Part shown: one piece after another, positions 1 to 8,814 of the stretch | Layout: the number at the start of each line of letters is the position of its first letter | Numbering within the stretch: position 1 is the first letter of the stretch | From: Limnephilus marmoratus | Taxonomy: Eukaryota > Arthropoda > Insecta > Trichoptera > Limnephilidae | Reading direction: 5' to 3' | DNA length: 64,000 bases | NCBI GenBank assembly: GCA_917880885.1 | Contig: OU862918.1 | Span: 28,791,988 to 28,855,987, forward strand | Translations under genes and position numbers: made by a program | Notes under the pieces: generated by a model | What the model was told of the DNA's origin: nothing | The model's database searches: none | The model's input: only the letters and a program-made list of their open reading frames with translations

Positions 1-741
1 AATTTAAACGTGTTTTGTCTTTTACATGACCGAGTAATACCAAAAAGTAGGCAGTTAGTGTGACTAAGGAATTATTTTTTTTTGTAATACAATCTCCATC
101 TGTTGAAATTTTGTTACGCCCTAGTCAGAGTGGGGCCTAATTTTGCGCATACAGAATCACTAATAGTCATTTTGCCCCCCTTCTAGATCTCTACACATCA
201 CAACCTATTGCTCTCTGAATGTTATTATCTTATATCCCACAACGGGATTTCATTTCTGCACGTTCGTCTTTCACCTACATTTTTTTTCATGTAAAGTAAC
301 TGGTATCGGACTGTTACAAGACAGAGATGTTTTTTTATGAAGTTTTTTGCAAAAAACTGGCGTACGAATAAGTTGAGGTTGAAAATTGAGTGTTAAAACA
401 AACATATTTCCAATAGGAAAATTTTTACTGACTGTGAAAAATAATCACTTAAGAACACTCGAAAATGATTGACAATCATTCAAGAAGAAAGCTGATATGA
501 AATTAAAGAACTAGATAAAGGGAGCGTTTATAAATTACTCAAGATAAAAAAATATATGGATTCAAGTTCTTTCACCTTGTAATCACATCTCCATGGAAAA
601 GTTATACACCTATTTATTACAGAGATTCCATATTTAGTTTACAAAAAGGTACAGTAAATGAGAAATGATAAAAATGTAAGTATAAACAAATAGAGGTAAT
701 ATAGTCATATTATGTATTATATTATATAAGATATAAGCTGT
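1..741. other. No gene recognised
   Basis: AT-rich sequence with no open frame, repeat terminus or RNA fold that I could recognise. Confidence 0.5.
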
Positions 742-1430
742 TCTTTGTATATGGTCCTGCTTTTAACCGGTCACCAACTTAAGCAGATATATGCGTTAGA
801 AATACGACAGCAGTCAAGTACAATAAGCGTGTTTATACGTCAACGCATGTGTCTCCATAGAAACCGTTATAACTCCGTTATTCTTTTAGTGACATCCCTA
901 AAACAAAAAGTAAAAGGTCGATAGTGGAACAAGCTGTACATCCCTATTCAAGTTGTCCATAGAAATACATAACAAGAATATTCTGTCATTCGCGCAATCT
1001 GACACATAATTTTTCCCGCCAAATTTCGGACCGGCGGCGCGCGCGGCGGCTCGACCCCGCTCGACCGACTTAATTTTTATTAAATATTTTTATATGAAAT
1101 GATAAAAAGTGAGGTGACAAAAGTGTTTATTATACATTTTTACAATAGAATAAGTATTGTTGTTAACATAATCGGTGATTTTAGTACCGTTTTCATATAA
1201 AAATATCACGTGAGTCATTTTAACATTTTTTTAATGTTTGCATTCTAAATTTTAATATTTAAAAATGTTAATATTATTTATTTGTAATACAATAATTCGA
1301 AAGCTTATTTTGTAACATTTCTAAAACAGTTTTTACTGTACGGCTACGTTCAGAAATGTTTCATTTATAGAGCTTTAATTGTGAAGCGGTAATAACACAA
1401 AGTTTTCGAAAAATGTCATTTCGTTTGAGA
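742..1430 (+). repeat. Interspersed repeat, direct copy at 21074-21690
   Basis: The block beginning CCGGTCACCAACTTAAGC and ending near AAAATGTCATTTCGT is repeated with small differences at 21074-21690 in the same orientation. Shorter, more diverged relatives occur at 4440-4790 and 12600-12898. The relatives end next to TTAA, which suggests non-autonomous piggyBac-like elements, but complete termini are not visible here. No coding potential. Confidence 0.7.
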
Positions 1431-1594
1431 CATCTCAAGCGGAAATTCGCGAAAATTCGGAGGGGTTAACCACGTGTTTACTTTCTTATCTTTACACATA
1501 CACACTTTGCAAAACGGTAAGATCTTTAACCGGGACTCGAGACCCGATGTCACGGGCCTAAAGCCCGAAGAAAAGCTAATAAATATGTTTAATC

Positions 1595-1910
1595 ACTAAG
1601 TCAAATTAACAACTCTCAATTGAAAGTTTTAAATAGGAAAATCAGAAAAAGGTACGGTCTCTAGCAAATGATCAATTAGCATCTAGGAATTGATCCTATG
1701 ACCTTAGCCTTGTAGGGGGTGCAGCTCTACCATTGAGCTAATGGGACCCCAACCCCTTCGGTCATATTGTCATGCGCCCCGGCAAGGTTAAGGTTCTGTG
1801 TTCAATTCCTAGATGCAACCGTATCTTCTTCTGATTTTTCGGTTTCAAATTTTAGGTCGAGAGTCGGTAATTTTGTCTGCAGTGATTAAATATTATAATT
1901 TGAGGTTTCG
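1595..1910. repeat. Head-to-head pair of tRNA-derived SINE copies
   Basis: On the minus strand 1750-1690 reads like a tRNA, with an A box TAGCTCAATGGTAGAG and a B box GATCAATTCC. The plus strand at 1787-1815 repeats the B-box end (TTCAATTCCTAGATGC), so two copies face each other. Both carry the family tail with TTCTGATTTT, TTTCAAATTTT and a gattaaat end. Neither folds as a complete tRNA, so this is a SINE rather than a tRNA gene. Confidence 0.6.
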
Positions 1911-2043
1911 GTCATTAAGCTAAAATAAAAATAAATATTCATCCTACGAGCAAAAAAGCCAATAGATGTCGCACGTTAAATAAAAACGTATAAATTTATC
2001 CTAGATACTATCTAGATAGCATTTAGTTCGAGATGATTCGTGC

Positions 2044-2098
2044 ATCTTCTCTATCTCTATCTCTACATCTCTACATCTCTACATCTCTATATTCTCTA
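2044..2098. repeat. TCTCTACA simple repeat
   Basis: Imperfect tandem run of TCTCTA / CATCTCTA units immediately left of a Helitron-like start. Confidence 0.8.
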
Positions 2099-2733
2099 CA
2101 TATTATAAATTAAAGTCCCCGCGTCGTCTGTCTGTCTGTTCGCGATAAACTAGAAAACTACTGAACGGATTTGGTTGATGCGGTTTTCACCAATGGATAG
2201 ATTGTTTCGTGAGGAAGGTTTATAGGTATGTAATTTGTCAAGGATTTGTGTAAATTGGTTGAAACATAACGATAATTGTTAGAAGTGTCAGAAAAAGTCA
2301 AGCCGCCTGGTAGCTTTCATCGAAAACGCTGCCTAATCCTTTTGGGATATAACAAAACAATGCATGGTGGGGTATTCCTCTTTTATAGATCTACAAAAAA
2401 GTCCGCGAAGGCATATATCTATCATTTACGGATAGCTTACTATACCCATTCTATCTTCTAAAAAAATGGTCACGTGCATTGCGGTAATTGAAAAGTTATT
2501 TAGACGGATACAGTATTAATCCTTATTAACTTAAATACGTTAGTTACCCCAAGGATTTCATGCCCATTATTATAATCTTTCACACATTCTCTATGTATTA
2601 TATATTCAAATCCTCCGCGGCATCCGTCTGTCTCTTTGCGATAAACTCAAAGACGGCGGTGGAGGTTGGAAAACCATTCAGTAGATGACGTTGTGTTTTA
2701 TTAGCCACAGCAACGCGTGGCCGGGTCAGCTAG
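2086..2733 (+). mobile_element. Helitron-like elements (nested or tandem) ending in CTAG
   Basis: A start-like segment at about 2086 (TATTATAAATTAAAGTCCCC, then tctgtctgt and GCGATAAACT) is typical of lepidopteran Helitrons. A second similar start lies near 2586. The 3' end has a short hairpin (GCCAC / GTGGC around 2704-2720) followed by CTAG at 2730-2733 and a T, the classic Helitron end. No Rep/helicase frame is present, so the element is non-autonomous. Confidence 0.65.
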
Positions 2734-2775
2734 TTGCAAATAAAGCAGTTATAAAAATATATGCGTTAAGAAAAT

Positions 2776-2945
2776 GGTTCGTAGTTGTTAGTCGAAGTAC
2801 CTATGCTACAGTTAAATATGACCGAAGGGGACAGGCAAACCTAAAGTCCTGGGTTCAATTCCTAGATATAACCTATCTTTTTCTGATTTTCTGTTTCAAA
2901 TTTTCAATTGATTTACTATTAAATTTTGAGGTTTCTTTGAGGTGA
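2776..2945 (+). repeat. tRNA-derived SINE
   Basis: Contains the B-box-like GGTTCAATTCC and the same tail as the SINE copies at 1595-1910 and 5630-5850 (TTCTGATTTTCTGTTTC, then a TTTGAGGTTTC end). The 5' part (GTTAGTCGAAGTA...CAGTTAAA) matches the copy at 5800-5850 in inverted orientation. Confidence 0.6.
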
Positions 2946-3318
2946 GGATTTATAGCATTCCGGGATATATTGAAAAATCGATCGATAGTATCAAAGGTTT
3001 ACTGAAAAAACAAGATGTTCACCACCACTTCAGTTTTCTATTGTATTTTCTTCTGTCCCTCAAGAATCCCCAATTCAAGGTATTACTTTTCACTGACTGC
3101 GTACAGTTTGAACTCTTGCGAACAACGTAATATAACATAAAATTTCAGTACTTAGAATAAAAGAAGCTGCACGAACACTGATCTTTCTTATCAACGTTGA
3201 AAAGAGTTTAATTTTCTAATATACACTTCATCCATTACGCTTGTAGTGTGTGCAAATACAAATATAATACTCTATACAAATGTACGAATATTGTGTACAC
3301 CACGCTATGATTCCGGTT

Positions 3319-3354
3319 TATATAAAAGAGAGACTAGCGATTCCTCAATCAGTT
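3319..3354 (+). promoter_or_regulatory. Core promoter of EcKL-1 (TATA plus initiator)
   Basis: TATATAAAAG at 3319-3328 is followed by the arthropod initiator TCAGTTG with its A at 3351. The roughly 30-bp spacing is canonical. The predicted 5' leader of about 65 nt runs to the ATG at 3416. Confidence 0.75.
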
Positions 3355-3415
3355 GCCGTACAATATTTGTTCGTCTCGCCCGGTTACATCACTCACTCAA
3401 TAATTTTTATACAAG

Positions 3416-4207
3416 ATGACTTCTGATCTAGACAGCGTTCAATCAAGACTCAGCAGTGAAGTACAAAAGATTGTAGATGAAATCGCTAAGGCCGCAAACT
3501 TAAAAGATTTTGATGTTAAGTTTAAAGAAGATGCTTTCACGGGGGATAATTACATCGGAAAAATAACCAGGATCAAAATAGAATCTCTGAAAAATGGTCA
3601 AAAGACAATCAACTTGATCATGAAAACAGCCCCAGTGACAGTTGCCACTCGTGAATCAATTCCAATATCTTCGTACTATAAGAATGAGATCTATTCGTAC
3701 ACAGATGTTTTACCCGCCCTAGACAAGTTGCAAGAAGAGAACAGCATCCTAGCGGAAGACCGATTCTCTTTTGCCAAACTATATAAAAGCAGCATGGAAG
3801 AATTTCAAGAGATGATGCTCATGAAGGACTTGTCTGATGACGGATTCGTCATGCGCGATAAAAGGACTTTGATGGACTTCGAACACCTCTCCGTAATTAT
3901 TAAAAACCTCGCCAAGTTCCACGCAACTTCATTCGTCTTGAAAGAAAAAGATCCTGCGAAATTCTCTTCCATTGTTGATAAACTTCCCCATTCACAGAAC
4001 TATGGAGAGCGAATGTCAGAACTTGCTGGACATACTGTAGAAACGATTATTTCCAGCATAGAGCCAACAAATAGACCAAGAATAGAAAGTTTTGGAAAGG
4101 ATATCGCAGGACCATTGCTAAATTCTTTAGATGCCAGTTTGACTGCTCCTTACAACGCTATTTGTCACGGAGACTGTTGGAATAACAACATGCTGTTTAA
4201 ATACCAG
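3416..4207 (+). CDS. EcKinase-like (EcKL) protein 1, exon 1
   Basis: Encodes residues 1-264 of a predicted 405-residue cytosolic kinase of the EcKinase/CHK-kinase-like family (insect ecdysteroid 22-kinase relatives), which phosphorylates steroids and other small molecules with ATP. Visible motifs: a beta-3-like lysine in LIMKTAP (K70) and the catalytic loop HGDCWNNN (residues 251-258). The reading frame continues into a stop soon after, but CAG|GTAAAT at 4207/4208 is a good donor and the missing C-terminus is found at 19421. ATG 3416 is the first after the promoter. Substrate is unknown; family membership is firm, ecdysteroid specificity is not shown. Confidence 0.9.
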
Positions 4208-4439
4208 GTAAATTATTGTTTATAAAAAGTTCTGCTATTTGATGAGATTATGCGTGACAACTCTCTGCATTTCGCATTGTCAAAATATCTATTTGAAAAT
4301 GTTTTACAAATTTTAACAAAATTTTGAAATTTCAAATATTGAAAGAATTAAAATGGAAATGCACGGAGGAAACGTGTGGCGTTACATTTGATTTGACACA
4401 AATATGCATTTAGATGTTATTAAAATTAATAACATCAAA

Positions 4440-4790
4440 AAACAGGTTTGTTTACAAACTCATTTTCGTTTTTGATTGGAGTTTATAATAAATTTGTCTA
4501 ATAAAATATGTGCATATTTTTTTTTTCGTTATCACTAATTTTATGAAGAAAATGAAGAAAAAACGAATAGTGAGCCATTTTCATAACTTTCTTGTGATTG
4601 CATTCAAAATTTTAATATTAAAAAAAATATATGTGTATTTCGAATTATTAAATTTGAAAGCATATTTCAATACTTTTAAAAACGATTTTTAATTTTCGAA
4701 TGCGTTCAGAAATAATCAATTAATTTGTATTTTATTGCAAAACGGAAATATTTTGACCGTCCGACAAAATAGGCCTGAGGCCTGACGTGT
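4440..4790 (+). repeat. TTAA-type repeat relative
   Basis: Diverged relative of 742-1430 and of 12600-12898. Shared segments include CTAATAAAATATGT, a TTTCGAATTAT stretch, CGAATGCGTTCAGAAAT and the GC-rich end GGCCTGAGGCCTGACG followed by GTTAA. Probably a non-autonomous TTAA-targeting element. Confidence 0.5.
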
Positions 4791-4794
4791 TAAG

Positions 4795-5545
4795 GCCATT
4801 ATTAAGAGTTTGTAGGAATGTTCTAACGATTAGGTATCTAATTTCGCAAGTGCACCCCACTGTTGAATTTGGCAGCGACCTCTGGTCTGGAGCTCCGAAA
4901 TACCTAAAAAAAAACCTTGACTCTGTGCAGAAACGGGCGGTCCGTTTGATAGATTCTCCAATCTTAACAGATGGATTGCAATCTTTGGAGCATAGGCTCA
5001 GTTAGCTCAGTTAGCCTCCCAGAAACTGGGCGTACTATATAGGGCCCGCAGATACTTTAATAGTGCACAACTGCTAACTCTGTACAAATCGCAAGTGCGC
5101 CCCACGGTTGAATTTGGCAGCCACCTCTGGTCTGGAGCTCCAAAATACCTGAAAAATACCCTCGACTCTGTGCCGAAACGGGCGGTCCGTTTGATAGATG
5201 ATTGCAATCTTTGGAGCATAGGCGTCAGGTAGGAATGCTGTCCATGTTCTACCGGTATTACAATGGAAGATGCTCCGAGGAACTAGCGTCATTGATCCCC
5301 TCGGCACCGGTGCATAGTCGGGAAACACGCCAAACACGAGCCCAACATTTGTACACGGTTGACATTAGTCACAAGAGAACGACTTGTTTCTACGACTCGT
5401 TCTTGAGTTCAATGGCTTGACTGTCAACGATTTGCCGCCCTCTGTGTTTCCTCCCTCCTACAACATGGGTCTCTTCAAGACCCATGTTCACTCCTTCCTT
5501 TCCTCTAAAAGACTCTCCACACAGCATCTTCAAAGATGACAATAA
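4795..5545 (+). pseudogene. LINE reverse-transcriptase C-terminal fragments, internally duplicated
   Basis: Translated pieces such as SQVHPTVEFGSDLWSGAPKY, LDSVQKRAVRLIDSP and QVGMLSMFYRYYNGRCSEEL match the C-terminal region typical of RTE-like LINE proteins. The segment 4847-4990 is repeated at 5090-5220, about 245 bp on, as an internal tandem duplication. The 3' part continues to an A-rich tail near 5550. Several frame breaks; no intact gene. Confidence 0.75.
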
Positions 5546-5564
5546 GAAAAGAAAAAAAAAGAAA

Positions 5565-5608
5565 GAAAATAATTTCCCCCAGGGCCTACCCTGGGGGAAA
5601 TTATTTTC
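5565..5608. repeat. Perfect 20-bp-arm hairpin
   Basis: GAAAATAATTTCCCCCAGGG (5565-5584), loop CCTA, then its exact reverse complement (5589-5608). The motif fragment resembles the CCTCAGGGCC segment at 6240 and 8630, so it probably arose from inverted copies of one repeat tail. It could also act as a stable RNA stem. Confidence 0.8.
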
Positions 5609-5629
5609 ATCAGGGCCTCCTGTGTGGAC

Positions 5630-5850
5630 TTAATGTAAAAAATATATTTAATTAAATGAAGACAATATTAGCGAAACTCAATCGAAATCTGTAGACAGAA
5701 AAATCAGAAAAGATATTGGCTCCGCTGGGACTCGAACCCAGAACCCTTTTCTTACATGGAAACAGCTCTACCGATTAAGCTACGGAACCCATATTAATTC
5801 GTTCACTTTTAACTGTATCATACTTCGACTAAGAACTACTAACATTATCT
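5630..5850 (-). repeat. tRNA-derived SINE, nearly complete
   Basis: Read on the minus strand: a 5' part, a tRNA-like head from 5791 with A box GTAGCTTAATCGGTAGAGC and B box GGGTTCGAGTCCC, then a body containing TTCTGATTTTTCTG and a tail with GAGTTTCGCTAATATTGTC. The acceptor stem pairs poorly, so it is not a functional tRNA. Confidence 0.75.
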
Positions 5851-6224
5851 TCATTTACTTTACGCACATATTATTGGCTGCTATCTTTATATATGATTAC
5901 ATATTCATCCTAGACTTGCAGAAAAAATCAATAGATGTCGCGTATTACAAATAAAATGGATAAAAATTTATCCAGACACTATCTAGATTGCATTTAGTTC
6001 GAGTTGAATCTTGTTTGCTGATTGTTTTTCTTTTGTTCTTAAACATATAATGCTGCCTCTCTTTCTTACACACTAAATGTCAATAGCCGAAAATGAGACA
6101 AACGGTGAACGTATGTCTCCACCCATCCAAAGGAAAGATACACTCATTAAAATAAAAAAAACCCTCACACGTATAAAGAAAATGAAAAGCAAAGTTGTAT
6201 TTTACATCAGTTCCACAACACATG

Positions 6225-6600
6225 AGGCCCCGAAGAAAATTATTTTCCTCAGGGCCTGTGTCATCTTAGGGGATGTTGTGTGGAGGTCTTTTTAAGGAAG
6301 GGAAGGATAGGAAGTTCTGGGAAGGAAAAAGGTATGTGGGGAGGGTAGGAATCTGGGGTCAGTGTGTCCGGTAGTGACGGAAGTATGAATCCATCCTCCC
6401 AAATGCGGTGCAAGGCTTTGGGTCGAGAGAGTCCAGCTGCAAAGGTCAAAAGGCTTCCTCAACCAGTCTCTCTCGATTCGGTCCGCCATGCAGCAGGTGG
6501 GCAGACGTATCCGCCGCCAAGACACGGACAAACGTCACCCCGTAGCGAACCACTTAAGGTGCGATTCCTAAGGGTGACCTATGGATGACGTATGACAGGT
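6225..6600 (-). repeat. Interspersed repeat shared with 8235-8730, 16145-16370, 52535-52679 and 53057-53275
   Basis: On the minus strand it carries GTTCGCTACG, a GGCGG(C/A)GGATA-like segment, GGCCGGATC-type GC-rich text, then CAGAACTTCCTATCC and CTCCACACAAC. The same order occurs on the plus strand at 8340-8640. Looks like a LINE 3' region or composite SINE. No intact coding frame. Confidence 0.6.
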
Positions 6601-6699
6601 GTTGGTTATCTAATAAATGGTTCCCGGTTCACAAATTATCGTAATTAAGTGAAAAAAAAAGAAAATCACAACAATATAAATCCGTACACAACGCCATCT

Positions 6700-6841
6700 C
6701 TGATACTGACAAAAACAAAACACAGACTTTTGCGCATTGATAATTGCTTCATTGCGTAATTTTTAACTTAATAAAAAAAAACTGAATTTAATTCAACAGC
6801 TATTGATTCTGAGGCGGTACAAAGTTCGTCGGGTCAGCTAG
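6700..6841 (+). mobile_element. Helitron 3' end (upstream member of a tandem pair)
   Basis: Ends TCGTCGGGTCAGCTAG at 6841 followed by T. The preceding TTCTGAGGCGGTACAAAG is identical to the end of the next element at 7110-7148. The 5' limit is uncertain. Confidence 0.6.
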
Positions 6842-6842
6842 T

Positions 6843-7148
6843 ATACATATAAAACAAAGTCGGGTTAGTTACACCATTTATAAATCGAGAACGGCTGGGC
6901 CGATTTTTATGATCTTTGATTTGTTGGTTTTATCTCCGCCCCAAATAGCAGAAAACCTATTAAAACATTGCAAAAATACATGACAATGTTATGAAAAAAC
7001 GTTTCCTTTTGATTATTGTTAATTTATTGAACTTAATTCATTTTGAGTATTCATTTTAACTTAATAAAAAACATAATTTAATTCAACTAATAAGTTAACA
7101 CAGCAGTTATTCATTCTGAGGCGGTACAAAGTTCGCCGGGTCAGCTAG
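6843..7148 (+). mobile_element. Helitron, short non-autonomous copy
   Basis: Starts TATACATATAAAACAAAGTC directly after the CTAG of the preceding Helitron and ends TTCGCCGGGTCAGCTAG at 7148. About 305 bp, no coding frame. Confidence 0.7.
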
Positions 7149-7149
7149 T

Positions 7150-8234
7150 TTATAATGTAATCATTTTCGTTCAAAAATTATCGTTTTCTGCAAACACGTT
7201 TGCCATATTCGTCTTCGGAACACTATATGTAACGTTTATCAATATGTACATATCATATTGTTATTATATTTAATACCTCTGATAACTGTGATAATAATAT
7301 TATATTATCTTGACGTGCATGTATTGTTCCTCTTTCCACATTAATAATATTGTAAACTTGTTATCGTGCCATTGCATTGTGTGGAATATCACCTCAAGGG
7401 TGCTTAAAATAAATACGAGTATGTTCGTAAACACAACTTGTAGATATTTTATGGTTATGTTTATTGGATATGATATTCAGATGAAAGTTTTAAAATTGTA
7501 CTGGGAAATGGTATGGGATAATTAACCCAATTATCAAAATAATCTTTTCAATTACAAATAAGTGATAAAAGCCTAACCTAACCTAACGATAATTTTTATT
7601 TTCTACTTGGGTTTCCCGGAAGAGGAAATAGTAGCGGCATTTTTCCATACAAACGTATTCCCCGTTTATCTCTCTGGATTTTGACCCTAGAGCAAAATTT
7701 TTTTTTACATAATATAGATATCGACCACTAGCGTGTCGGTACGTTTTGTTTTTTTTGATAATTTACTTCTTATAGAAGTTAGGACCTTCCAAAAATGAAT
7801 AAAAATGCCTAATTTAAAAGCCGTCAAAAAACGTTCAGTATACAAACTAAACAATGTATTTTGTAAAAAAGCAAAACGTACCGACATAGAATATTTTCTT
7901 CTAATATAGTTTGTGAAAAAAAAAATTAAAATCGGTCCAGTTTTGGAGAAAAAAAATGGGGAATACAAAACATCGATTTCGAAGATTTTATTTAGGTATT
8001 TTCGGCCCGATGTGCAGGTGTCCCTTTCGCTCAGTTCCCTTGAGGGGGGCGGGGAACGAGGGTTTTGACAAATACATACAAAGCGAAGTAGTGATGTAAC
8101 GAATTTTATCGGTAGACTAGTGTTGTCCTTCCCCGAGTGATCGATATTTTTTATTCGTTTTTTTCTGATTAGTGACTTATCGCGGTATACCAATACTGAT
8201 CGAGCTTTCATACTAAAATTGAGCCAAATTAAAA
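7150..8234. other. Gene-free intronic stretch
   Basis: No recognisable gene. A 168-codon open frame on the minus strand (8211-7705) is low-complexity and unlike any family I know. A short CCTAA run at 7572-7588 matches the insect telomere unit but is only three copies. Confidence 0.5.
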
Positions 8235-8740
8235 TTGTTTATATCAAGTACTATAATAAATTTTCAATTTGGGAGGCGTTATAGGTACCATCGCCCCGGG
8301 AACCATTTATTGGATAACCATTACCCCCGCCACTTGTTCACCCCAAGTGGTCCGCTATGTTTGGTGACTGAGCCTGGGTTCCCGGGTTCACGGGTGAGGT
8401 CTGCATGGGTTTTGGTGGCGGATAATTTTGTCCACTTACTGCGTGGCGGGCCGGATTGGGAGAAACTGGAAGAGGGAGATCTTTTGATCTCTACAGCCGG
8501 ACTCTCCACCATCATTTCATACTTTTACCTACCTTTTCCCTACCCAGAACTTCCTTTCCTTCCTTATCCTAAAAATACCCTCCACACAGCTTCTCCAATG
8601 ATGTCCAACAACTTCTCCAACAAAGTCCCTGAGCGATTATTTTTCCTCGGTGCCTCCAATGTGGGGTTTATGTTTAAAAAAAAAATCTGTTTCAAATTTT
8701 CGGTTGAGAGTCGCTTACATTGCCTTCAGTGATTAATTGA
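8235..8740 (+). repeat. Interspersed repeat (LINE/SINE 3' type) with SINE-like tail
   Basis: GGGAGGCGTTATAGGTACC, GGTGACTGAGCC, GCGGCGGGCCGGATTGGG-like text, CCCAGAACTTCC and CCTCCACACAGC appear in the same order as in 16145-16370 and 52535-53275, and inverted at 6225-6600. The 3' part (TTTCAAATTTTCGGTTGAGAGTCG) is the SINE tail. The 165-codon open frame here is accidental. Confidence 0.6.
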
Positions 8741-8814
8741 AATTTTTTGTTTGTAAACGCTTTATTGTACAAAATTTTTAATTTTTTACAACTAGACAAT
8801 GAATTTTAAACAAT

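Noticed and set aside
2040..2110. CRISPR-like array
   Set aside because: Simple TCTCTACA microsatellite with no spacers; the window is a eukaryotic genome.
5719..5792. Possible tRNA gene on the minus strand
   Set aside because: A and B boxes are good but the acceptor stem pairs poorly and a SINE tail follows; it is a SINE head.
7572..7588. Telomeric CCTAA repeat
   Set aside because: Only about three units; similar short runs at 34374 and 50921 occur by chance or in repeats.
8235..8732. 165-codon protein
   Set aside because: Spans an interspersed repeat present at several sites, and the frame is not kept in other copies.
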